Below are positions 1 to 5,240 of a stretch of DNA of 5,278 bases, piece after piece. Numbering within the stretch: the stretch's first letter is position 1; each line of letters opens with the position of its first letter. The notes under the pieces are model-generated. The model made no database searches. It was not told where the DNA came from and saw only the letters and a program-made list of their open reading frames with translations. The position numbers and the translations under genes are program-made. Source of the DNA: an uncultured Erysipelotrichaceae bacterium (GTDB lineage: Bacteria; Bacillota_I; Bacilli_A; Erysipelotrichales; Coprobacillaceae); assembly GCA_910588075.1 (NCBI GenBank), contig CAJUOS010000075.1:1-5278 (forward strand), in the 5' to 3' direction.

Positions 1-19
1 AATAGCTATCTCTCGATAA

Positions 20-298
20 CTATCCCTTAATCCTCCACTCTTGACACGGAGCCGTTATTGGTAATCTTACATGTTCTTTTACAAGATTTCCATCAATATA
101 AAGATTAAAATCTGTTGTTGTATTTGTTGTTGCATAATTCATCTTGAAACGATATGTTCCTTCTTTTTGAATATTGACTTTATATTCAAATAAATCTCCT
201 GTTTCCACAAAACATATATTCTTAATATGATCTTTTGTTTCAAGTAAAATCTTTTCTCCATAACTATAGTTATTAGCAGGAACAAATCCTGGCAAATG
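20..298 (-). other. CBM6-like module 3, truncated
   Basis: Begins LPGFVPANNYSYGEKI and has GDLFEYKVNIQKEGTYRFKMNYAT and LYIDGNLV, matching the first two thirds of module 1 (GRDVVYKV, GEYSVTV, IYVDG). It stops at TAG 20-22 after CQEWRIKG, before the strand equivalent to LPAGVHELKV and the closing strand. About 85-90 residues are present where module 1 has about 126. The final few residues may already be out of frame. Confidence 0.62.
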
Positions 299-3200
299 AT
301 TTATATCAGTCTTTATAAAAGTCAAATCCCCAATATTAATACTGTCATTGCGACTTTCTAATATAATATTTTGTACACCTTTTTCAAGATAAACTTGAAT
401 CTGAGCATCAAAATCTGTATTTGACCATGCACCCCATTCACCAGTCCATGTATCAAAACGTTTTGTAATTGTTTGTCCTAAAATTTGCCCTTTTTGATCT
501 TTTAAAACAATGACTTTATCCCCAGTATTTGAATTAGCAGATGGTCCTTCAGTAGGTCCAATAGCATGTTTAACTATAACATTATAATATCCAGACTCTT
601 TTACATTAATTAAATAAGTTGCATTTGCATTAGCTGTTGTATTTTGGTATAGACCATCTTGAACATTCCATCCACTCACATTTTTAGCATCTTCAGGTTT
701 TAATATACCTGGAATTTCTAAACCAATAGGTTGATTATCACTTGCTTGCCATCTATAAGTTGCACAATTTTGAGCAGGTAATGTTGCATTAAATTGAATA
801 CCATTATTAACAACTTTAAAATCTTGAGCTTGATTTGTATTATTAACAACAACCATAACTAACTCATTTGTTTCAGGATTTTTAAAAACAACATTAGTAA
901 CTGTATTAGTGCTACCATAATTAGATTGTACTCTTATATATCCAGGACGAATATATTTAGAAAATTGTGACATTAAATAAACTTCAGGTGTTGCCCAATA
1001 ATAATCTGGATCATTTGCATCTTGGACAAAGGCTGTTGGATCTGGTGTTCCTACCCATTGATGCGTAGAAATTTTACTATCAAGCATTGTTACCCAACAG
1101 TTATAACTTTCAGCATAATTTCTATAATATTGAATAATTCTATCCATACCTGTTGTTCCCCATACAGAACGTTCAGTTAAATGTATGGATTTATCATTAT
1201 ATTGATTATGAAGAGTTGTCATATTTGATAATTCTCCACCATAATCATGAACTGCTGCTCCATCAATAGCATCTCTATTTGTATTATAAGCTGCATTCAT
1301 ATATGAATTTAAATCTCCTGGATTATGATCAAATGCCCAAATTTTTACATCTTTTTGTTCATCTGTCAAAATTGTACTTTTAGCCAATTCTGATTTGATT
1401 GCTGCACCTAATCTTGCTTCTTGTTGACCAGAAAGTAAACAACTTGGATAATTGATTTCTAACATAGGTTCATTTTGTAATGTTATTGCATAAACAGGAA
1501 TACCTAATTGTTGATATTCTTCAATAAAACGTACATAATACTTAGCAGCATCAACTATATGATCATCTGATAATTTTCCACCTTTTAATAACAATTCATT
1601 ATTTGGATAACTTCGACTATTATAAGTTTCTGTTTTCATCCATCCTGGTGGTGTCCAAGGTGATGCAAAGAATTTAAGCTCATCCTCAACTCCACATTCC
1701 CTAGCAGCTTTTTGAATTAATTGAATTGTTTCAATAATATGATATTCTTTATCTTTATCAATTGTAAAACCTTTACCAGTTTCATTATACCAGTCAGGTT
1801 GTCCATTTAACTCTTTACCAGTACCATCATAATATGTATAAAATGGTTGTGCAGTAAAATCAGCTGTTCCAATTGTTAATCTAAATAAAGTATTACCACT
1901 CCCATTAATAGGATCAACTAATCTCTTAATAAAGGCATAACGATCATTTTCATTCATTTTCCATAAATTATAGACTGTTGATTCATCAACAGAAGTTCCC
2001 ATTCCTAAGAATGAATTATATTCAGTTGTATCATCAACTTGAATTGTTGTAATTGATGAATCATCAACAGCTCTTATATCTAAAGCTGGTTGATCAATAT
2101 TTTTATGACTTATTTTTTGATTACCAGCATACCAACTCATAGAACCTGAATTTTCTGATGAAGACATACTAACTTTCACAGCATCTTCTTTAAGAATTGC
2201 TCCTGTTCCTGTATTAGGTTTTGATGGTTCTGGATCTTTTGGTGGTACATATTGATCACTCACCTTTTTAAACATAAAATAATCAATATTATAATCTCTT
2301 GTCTGTGATACAACTTTTAATTCATGAACTCCTGCAGGTAAATAAATATGATTTGACATCAATGCTTCTTTAAAATTTGCCCAACCACCTGTATTTTCTG
2401 CTGGTGTAGATGTTTGATAAGTCAATATACCATCAACATATATATCAAAGGCAGCATTAACATTATTATTTTGTGTTGCTTGATTAACAGTAACTGAATA
2501 TTCACCTTGTTCAGGTACTTTTACCTTATAAACAACATCTCTACCTTGCCAGAAATTTCCAATAGAAGTATCATTATTTTCTAAAATAATACTATCATGT
2601 TTTGATATAAATGCTTCTGCTTCAACTTTCCCATTTGTTTTTTCTAGATCAATAATTGCTGGATCTTCTGGTTGATTTTTGATTTCACTTATTTCGGTTT
2701 TTTTCAATCCATATCCAGTTTTATATAATACCTTAGATTCATCATCAAATTTCTTCTCAATATCTGTTGCATACCAAGGCCAAGTTATTGGATTTGTTCC
2801 TGAAAAATCTTTTTCTTGAAATAATACATCTGCTACTCCTGCTCCTTCACTTCCAGGAAGCCATGCAGATACAATAGCTTGAATTCTTTCATCAACAACC
2901 TGATTAGCAATAGTTAATGGCCTTCCTGTTACTAATACTAAAACAATAGGTAATTGAGGATGGTCTTGTTTAATTGTATTTAACACTTCTAAATCACTTG
3001 ATGAAATCTTTAAATGTGAAGCTGAAGAATCACCATTAGACTCTGCATATGGTTTTTCTCCAACAACAACAATAGCTGCATCAACATCCTGTTCAAAATA
3101 ACCATTAGCAGCATAAATTGCTTTTCCACCCTTAGCTTCTAAATTATCTTTAATTCCTTGATATATTGTTGTTCCTTCTGTAATATTTCCACTACTTCCT

Positions 3201-4210
3201 TGCCAAGTTATTGTCCAACCACCACATTGATTACCAATATCATCAGCATTACTTCCAGCAACAACAATACGTTTCATATTTTGTAATTTTTGCATCATTG
3301 TTTGACCATCAGACATCTCTGTATTCTTTAATAACGTTAAAGATTGTGCAACTGCATCTCTAGCTATTGCTTGATGTTGAACTCCACCAAATAAATTTTT
3401 ATCTGCTGAACTTGAATAAAGATTCTCTCCATCTAGTAAACCTAAATCATCTTTTGCTTTTAAAATACGACGACAGGCTTCATTTATTCTTTCTTCTGAA
3501 ATAGCTCCTTCATTTAAAGCTTCTACCAATGCTGAATATAGCTTTTGCCAATTTCCGTTTTCAGCCACCATCAATAAATCTACACCAGCATTAACACACG
3601 CAATTGCTTTTTCTTTATATGTCGATGCTGTTTTTTTATGACCTTGTGAATCAATATAACTACTAATTTGATCCAATCCATTATAATCACTTACCACAAC
3701 ACCATTAAATCCTAATTTATCTCTTAAAAGCGTTGTTACTAAATCATAATTTCCATGTGTTTTCACTCCATTAAAACTATTATATGTAACCATGATAGAC
3801 TGAACACCATTATCAATAGCAGTTTTATATGGTGTTAATAATTCTTTCACTGTTTCATTACTCATATCTGCTTGAACAAGTGCATGATAGTCATCATCAC
3901 TCATAACAACATTCCCTTGATTTGTACCATTTGTTGTTAATCCTTCACCAAGATAATGCTTTGCACTTGCTAATACATTCTGTTCTTGAATGCCTTGTAT
4001 ATAAGCATTTCCCAACTTTGAAACACGTTGATAATCATCACCAAATGTTTCATATGTTCTTCCCCAACGTTCATTATGTGGAACACCAATAGTTGGCGTA
4101 AATGTCCAGTTTGCTCCTGTTGCTTTGACTTCACTTGCCACAGCTTGTCCAACTCTTTTAGTTAGAGATTCATCATTAGCTGCTGCAATCCCAATATTAT
4201 GAGGAAACAT
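20..4210 (-). CDS. Main open part of the GH3-CBM6-GH30-CBM6 glycosidase (1396 codons, lacks own signal)
   Basis: This frame carries nearly all functional residues of the glycosidase. Residue numbers here count from the ATG at 4208-4210. GH3: RWGRTYE 48-54, AKHYLGEG 83-90, nucleophile Asp175 in VVVSDYNGLD, GGWTITWQG 330-338, acid/base candidate Glu390 in GEKPYAE, and AWLPGSEG 449-456. CBM6-like module 525-650; Pro-rich linker 651-670. GH30: ASPWTPPGWMKT 849-860, acid/base Glu914 in LQNEP, nucleophile Glu1013 in HLTERS. Further CBM6-like modules lie at 1165-1300 and from 1305. The ATG at 4210 is unlikely to be a true start: it lies inside the GH3 motif DDATMFPHNIG, has no Shine-Dalgarno, and would lack both signal peptide and the first GH3 strand. 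The frame is open upstream to TGA 4247-4249, and the natural N-terminus is the fragment starting at 4581. It ends at TAG 20-22 inside a CBM6-like module. Confidence 0.88.
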   Translation of the reverse strand: MFPHNIGIAAANDESLTKRVGQAVASEVKATGANWTFTPTIGVPHNERWGRTYETFGDDYQRVSKLGNAYIQGIQEQNVLASAKHYLGEGLTTNGTNQGNVVMSDDDYHALVQADMSNETVKELLTPYKTAIDNGVQSIMVTYNSFNGVKTHGNYDLVTTLLRDKLGFNGVVVSDYNGLDQISSYIDSQGHKKTASTYKEKAIACVNAGVDLLMVAENGNWQKLYSALVEALNEGAISEERINEACRRILKAKDDLGLLDGENLYSSSADKNLFGGVQHQAIARDAVAQSLTLLKNTEMSDGQTMMQKLQNMKRIVVAGSNADDIGNQCGGWTITWQGSSGNITEGTTIYQGIKDNLEAKGGKAIYAANGYFEQDVDAAIVVVGEKPYAESNGDSSASHLKISSSDLEVLNTIKQDHPQLPIVLVLVTGRPLTIANQVVDERIQAIVSAWLPGSEGAGVADVLFQEKDFSGTNPITWPWYATDIEKKFDDESKVLYKTGYGLKKTEISEIKNQPEDPAIIDLEKTNGKVEAEAFISKHDSIILENNDTSIGNFWQGRDVVYKVKVPEQGEYSVTVNQATQNNNVNAAFDIYVDGILTYQTSTPAENTGGWANFKEALMSNHIYLPAGVHELKVVSQTRDYNIDYFMFKKVSDQYVPPKDPEPSKPNTGTGAILKEDAVKVSMSSSENSGSMSWYAGNQKISHKNIDQPALDIRAVDDSSITTIQVDDTTEYNSFLGMGTSVDESTVYNLWKMNENDRYAFIKRLVDPINGSGNTLFRLTIGTADFTAQPFYTYYDGTGKELNGQPDWYNETGKGFTIDKDKEYHIIETIQLIQKAARECGVEDELKFFASPWTPPGWMKTETYNSRSYPNNELLLKGGKLSDDHIVDAAKYYVRFIEEYQQLGIPVYAITLQNEPMLEINYPSCLLSGQQEARLGAAIKSELAKSTILTDEQKDVKIWAFDHNPGDLNSYMNAAYNTNRDAIDGAAVHDYGGELSNMTTLHNQYNDKSIHLTERSVWGTTGMDRIIQYYRNYAESYNCWVTMLDSKISTHQWVGTPDPTAFVQDANDPDYYWATPEVYLMSQFSKYIRPGYIRVQSNYGSTNTVTNVVFKNPETNELVMVVVNNTNQAQDFKVVNNGIQFNATLPAQNCATYRWQASDNQPIGLEIPGILKPEDAKNVSGWNVQDGLYQNTTANANATYLINVKESGYYNVIVKHAIGPTEGPSANSNTGDKVIVLKDQKGQILGQTITKRFDTWTGEWGAWSNTDFDAQIQVYLEKGVQNIILESRNDSINIGDLTFIKTDINHLPGFVPANNYSYGEKILLETKDHIKNICFVETGDLFEYKVNIQKEGTYRFKMNYATTNTTTDFNLYIDGNLVKEHVRLPITAPCQEWRIKG
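311..718 (-). other. CBM6-like module 2 (divergent)
   Basis: About 136 residues after the GH30 beta-sandwich. It opens LEIPGILKPEDAKNVSGWNV, then has NATYLINVKESGYYNVIVKHA, a Trp-rich TWTGEWGAWSNTDF stretch and GVQNIILESRNDSINIGDLTFIK. The Tyr-strand, GYY strand, GEWGAW loop and final IGDLTF strand fit a CBM6/CBM35-like fold. It lacks the early AEAF acidic residues of module 1, having GILKPEDA instead, so ligand binding may differ. Family assignment is by pattern only. Confidence 0.6.
746..2185 (-). other. GH30 domain with both catalytic glutamates
   Basis: Residues about 676-1155 (counted from the ATG at 4210) show the GH30 clan-A layout. FLGMGTSVDES is followed by LFRLTIGTADFT, ASPWTPPGWMKT, the acid/base Glu914 in TLQNEP (codon 1469-1471) and the nucleophile Glu1013 in HLTERSVWG (codon 1172-1174). 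Then come HQWVGTPDP, MSQFSKYIRPG and a beta-sandwich side domain ending CATYRW. GH30 members are retaining enzymes that include glucosylceramidases, endo-beta-1,6-glucanases, xylanases and beta-1,6-galactanases. The general pattern is nearer the glucosidase/glucanase-like branches than the GH30 xylanases, but I cannot assign a subfamily. Fusion with a GH3 exo-glucosidase favours a beta-glucan or glucoside substrate; that is inference. Confidence 0.83.
2201..2260 (-). other. Pro-rich interdomain linker
   Basis: A 20-residue stretch rich in Pro, Lys, Asp and Gly, containing PPKDPEPSKPNTGTG, lies between the first CBM6-like module and the GH30 unit. It is likely flexible and separates the two catalytic halves. 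Confidence 0.6.
2261..2638 (-). other. CBM6-like carbohydrate-binding module 1
   Basis: About 126 residues beginning VEAEAF, with GRDVVYKVKVPEQGEYSVTV in the middle, then DIYVDG, GGWANF and LPAGVHELKVV, ending NIDYFMFKK. This is the classic CBM6/CBM35-type beta-sandwich pattern: an early acidic AEAF strand, a Tyr-Lys-Val core strand, the VDG turn, a GGW aromatic and a closing IDY strand. It connects the GH3 and GH30 units and probably holds the enzyme on a polysaccharide. The ligand cannot be deduced. Confidence 0.75.
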
Positions 4211-4482
4211 AGTTGCATCATCAACATTATTATTACCATGTATGCATCAACTCCATATAATAATGGAATTTTATGAGCATCGACAATGGCTTTTTGATAT
4301 TGATCTGCACGGGTTGCCCAATCAGTCATTGAATTTCCTGAATTTGGTGTAGCTCCTCCACCAGCAAGAATAGAACCAAATTGATATTTTAAAACATCTT
4401 CTGGTGTTGCCCATCTTACATCTACTTGCATAATCTGTGCAGCTTTTTCTTCTATTGTCATGTTTGCTAATAATGTATCAAC
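2702..4482 (-). other. GH3 domain (ExoI-type beta-glucosidase/exo-beta-glucanase), frameshifted near its N-terminus
   Basis: Both GH3 subdomains are present: the TIM-barrel part, then after a KAKDDLGLL segment the alpha/beta sandwich part, ending in LYKTGYGLKK. Seen directly: the YGVDA substrate-binding Asp, the Lys-His pair in AKHYLGEG, the nucleophile Asp in SDYNG (codon 3686-3688), and GEKPYAE with the acid/base Glu. GGWTITWQG corresponds to the loop carrying one Trp of the aromatic +1 clamp in barley ExoI; the other clamp Trp is replaced by Tyr in SDYNG. Family knowledge: ExoI-type GH3 enzymes remove single glucose units from the non-reducing end of beta-glucans and beta-oligoglucosides with retention. 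Specificity here is inferred. The coding frame breaks at 4242/4243, one residue after the binding Asp. Confidence 0.87.
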
Positions 4483-4581
4483 TTTATTAGCAGCATAAAC
4501 ACCAGTATAGGTTGAAGTTATAACCATTGCTCCTGCGACAATACCATAAAGTCCCTTTTTTATTATATTTTTTACTTTCAT
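4162..4581 (-). CDS. N-terminal fragment: signal peptide and start of GH3 glycosidase
   Basis: This 139-codon reading frame is the front of the large glycosidase. Residues 1-30 are a signal peptide. Residues 34-113 match the start of GH3 enzymes: a VDTLLANMTIEEKAAQIMQ segment, a GSILAGGG loop, and LLYGVDA at 107-113, whose Asp112 corresponds to the sugar-binding Asp of barley ExoI. From residue 114 the sequence changes abruptly to a low-complexity run rich in Met, Ile and Leu that ends at TAA 4162-4164. That tail is frameshifted GH3 coding sequence, not real protein. The last 49 bases overlap the start of the downstream frame. A well-placed AAGGGAG fixes the start, and a strong promoter lies just upstream. 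On its own this piece is too short for any catalytic function. Confidence 0.8.
   Translation of the reverse strand: MKVKNIIKKGLYGIVAGAMVITSTYTGVYAANKVDTLLANMTIEEKAAQIMQVDVRWATPEDVLKYQFGSILAGGGATPNSGNSMTDWATRADQYQKAIVDAHKIPLLYGVDAYMVIIMLMMQLCFLIILGLQQLMMNL
4492..4581 (-). other. Sec-type signal peptide
   Basis: Residues 1-30 have a basic N-region (Lys2, Lys4, Lys8, Lys9), a hydrophobic core from about Leu11 to Thr22, and a polar C-region ending Val-Tyr-Ala, with cleavage expected after Ala30 (VYA/AN). No Cys follows, so this is not a lipoprotein signal. It places the enzyme outside the cell. Any surface anchor would have to be at the C-terminus, which is not visible here. Confidence 0.85.
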
Positions 4582-4589
4582 TCATTATT

Positions 4590-4596
4590 CTCCCTT
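4590..4596 (-). promoter_or_regulatory. Ribosome binding site of the glycosidase
   Basis: On the minus strand AAGGGAG ends eight bases before the ATG at 4579-4581. An out-of-frame ATG at 4583-4585 is only four bases from it, so the spacing selects 4581. Confidence 0.8.
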
Positions 4597-4609
4597 CTTA
4601 TTCATTATT

Positions 4610-4625
4610 CATTGGTATGAATTAA
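4610..4625 (+). promoter_or_regulatory. Operator-like element copy 1, at the glycosidase start site
   Basis: CATTGGTATGAATTAA, 14/16 identical to copy 2. It sits at the predicted start site and touches the -10 edge of the glycosidase promoter. It contains a perfect inverted repeat, ATTCAT-TGGT-ATGAAT, spanning 4607-4622. The position is right for a repressor, and the adjacent GntR-family protein is the obvious candidate; that link is inferred. Confidence 0.55.
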
Positions 4626-4653
4626 TTATAACCCTTTGAATTATATATGTAAA
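4625..4653 (-). promoter_or_regulatory. Sigma-A promoter of the glycosidase gene
   Basis: The minus strand has -35 TTTACA (4648-4653), a 17-base spacer and -10 TATAAT (4625-4630): one mismatch from consensus with ideal spacing. Transcription should begin near 4618, giving a leader of about 37 bases with no room for a riboswitch. The -35 lies within a cre-like box, and an operator-like repeat covers the start site, so the promoter is probably tightly controlled. Confidence 0.8.
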
Positions 4654-4662
4654 GCGTTTTCA
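4648..4662 (-). promoter_or_regulatory. Candidate cre site (CcpA/LacI-type operator) over the -35
   Basis: The minus strand reads TGAAAACGCTTTACA. Its first 14 bases match the relaxed cre pattern WGWAARCGYTWWMA at 13 positions, with the invariant central CG and flanking AA and TT tracts; it fits the stricter TGWAANCGNTNWCA less well at the final CA. It overlaps the -35 hexamer, where bound CcpA would block polymerase, as in catabolite repression of Bacillota glycosidase genes. A local LacI-family regulator would use a similar site. Confidence 0.6.
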
Positions 4663-4682
4663 TAAAACTAATCTCATTTTTT

Positions 4683-4698
4683 TAAATTCATTCCAATG
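4683..4698 (-). promoter_or_regulatory. Operator-like element copy 2, upstream of the regulator promoter
   Basis: The minus strand reads CATTGGAATGAATTTA, with the same CATTGGWATGAATTWA pattern as copy 1 but on the opposite strand. It contains the inverted repeat CATT-GG-AATG and ends four bases before the -35 of the regulator promoter. This suggests autoregulation or co-operative binding with copy 1. Confidence 0.55.
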
Positions 4699-4701
4699 TT
4701 T

Positions 4702-4729
4702 TTGACTTTTTATAAATTTCATATATAAT
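4702..4729 (+). promoter_or_regulatory. Sigma-A promoter of the GntR-family regulator
   Basis: -35 TTGACT (4702-4707), a 16-base spacer and -10 TATAAT (4724-4729). Transcription should begin near 4736, leaving a leader of about 22 bases. It diverges from the glycosidase promoter; the two -35 boxes are about 50 bases apart. Confidence 0.72.
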
Positions 4730-4743
4730 AGGTACTATACAAG

Positions 4744-4749
4744 AAAGGA
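4744..4749 (+). promoter_or_regulatory. Ribosome binding site of the regulator
   Basis: AAAGGA lies eight bases before the ATG at 4758. It favours this start over the internal Met6 codon. Confidence 0.7.
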
Positions 4750-4757
4750 AATTATCA

Positions 4758-5240
4758 ATGACAAAATATGAAATGATTGCTAATGACTTAGCTGATAGAA
4801 TTAATAATAATGAATTTAAAGAAACTTTTAAGATCCCAACAGAAGATCAATTAGTTAATGAATATAAAGTCAGTAAAAATACTATTCGTAGTGCTATCAA
4901 AATACTTGTGAAAGCAGGTTTAATTTATCCTGTGCAAGGAAGTGGAATGTTTGTTCGTGATAAAAGAAAATACAATACTGTATTTTTAAGTGGTACAAGA
5001 GGAATTACTAAAGATCACCCAGGTCAAAAAATAACAAACAAATGCTTATTATTAGAAATAGTTCAAGCTGATGATAATTTATCTCAAATTATGCAATGTG
5101 AAGTTGGAACACCTATTTATTATATTGAAAGATTAAGAATTGTTGATGATGTTCCATATGCAGTGGAGTATACATATTATAATAAGAATATTATTCCTTA
5201 TTTAAATAAAGAGATTGTAGAAGCAATGTCATTAAGTTAA
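4758..5240 (+). CDS. GntR/HutC-family transcriptional regulator, truncated in the UTRA domain
   Basis: Cytoplasmic one-component regulator of 160 codons. Residues 1-68 form the GntR winged helix: KIPTEDQLVNEYKVSKNTIRS matches the family pattern (L/I)PsE..La..y.VSr.TvR, followed by LVKAGLIYPVQGSGMFV with the Gly-rich wing. Residues about 75-160 are the start of a UTRA effector domain, with YYIERLRIVDDVPYAVEYTYYN typical of the HutC subfamily, which binds sugars, sugar phosphates or other small molecules. Complete family members are about 230-245 residues; this one stops at TAA about midway through UTRA, and the same frame continues with UTRA-like residues. The truncated form should still contact DNA, but ligand response and dimerisation may be lost. 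Divergence from the glycosidase suggests it controls that gene; the ligand is probably a released sugar or its phosphate (inference). Confidence 0.85.
   Translation: MTKYEMIANDLADRINNNEFKETFKIPTEDQLVNEYKVSKNTIRSAIKILVKAGLIYPVQGSGMFVRDKRKYNTVFLSGTRGITKDHPGQKITNKCLLLEIVQADDNLSQIMQCEVGTPIYYIERLRIVDDVPYAVEYTYYNKNIIPYLNKEIVEAMSLS

Larger units (their letters stand above)
20..4581 (-). pseudogene. Frameshifted secreted GH3-CBM6-GH30-CBM6-CBM6 multi-domain glycosidase (whole gene)
   Basis: The ATG at 4581 begins a secreted protein whose GH3 domain continues in another frame after a single missing base between 4243 and 4242. Adding one base there (for example G, giving GCA GTA CAT GGT) restores the GH3 motif GVDAVHGNNN and joins 113 residues to the downstream frame, for about 1520 codons up to TAG 20-22. 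Order in the rebuilt protein: signal peptide 1-30, GH3 about 34-627, CBM6-like about 649-774, Pro-rich linker, GH30 about 800-1279, CBM6-like about 1289-1424, partial CBM6-like from about 1429. The start is supported by AAGGGAG eight bases upstream of the ATG. The expected role is extracellular breakdown of a beta-linked glucan or glucoside, with GH30 and GH3 acting in sequence; the substrate is inferred. As read, the catalytic part is separated from the export signal, so the gene would be inactive unless the missing base is a sequencing error. The true 3' end may lie outside the window. Confidence 0.82.

Noticed and set aside
1..30. Near-palindromic GATAGTTATC / GATAGCTAT sequence at the left edge as a terminator
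   Set aside because: It is AT-rich, has no GC stem or following U-tract, and lies where module coding sequence appears to continue in another frame.
3970..4152. Short 60-codon minus-strand reading frame
   Set aside because: It lies inside GH3 coding sequence in another frame, has no ribosome binding site and resembles no protein; it is a by-product of the real gene.
4162..4249. Programmed ribosomal frameshifting as the explanation for the split GH3 frame
   Set aside because: The sequence around GCA TAC ATG GT has no slippery X XXY YYZ heptamer, and a bacterial GH3 enzyme is not known to need frameshifting. A missing base explains the exact motif register more simply.
4581..4610. Exact 10-base direct repeat TTCATTATTC at 4581-4590 and 4601-4610 around the Shine-Dalgarno
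   Set aside because: Low-complexity AT-rich sequence in the leader; the repeat is short and contains no GG core like the operator candidates, so chance is likely.
4730..4740. GTACTATAC partial palindrome just after the regulator -10 as a GntR operator
   Set aside because: Only three-base arms and no second copy near the glycosidase promoter; the CATTGGWATGAATTWA pair is much better supported.
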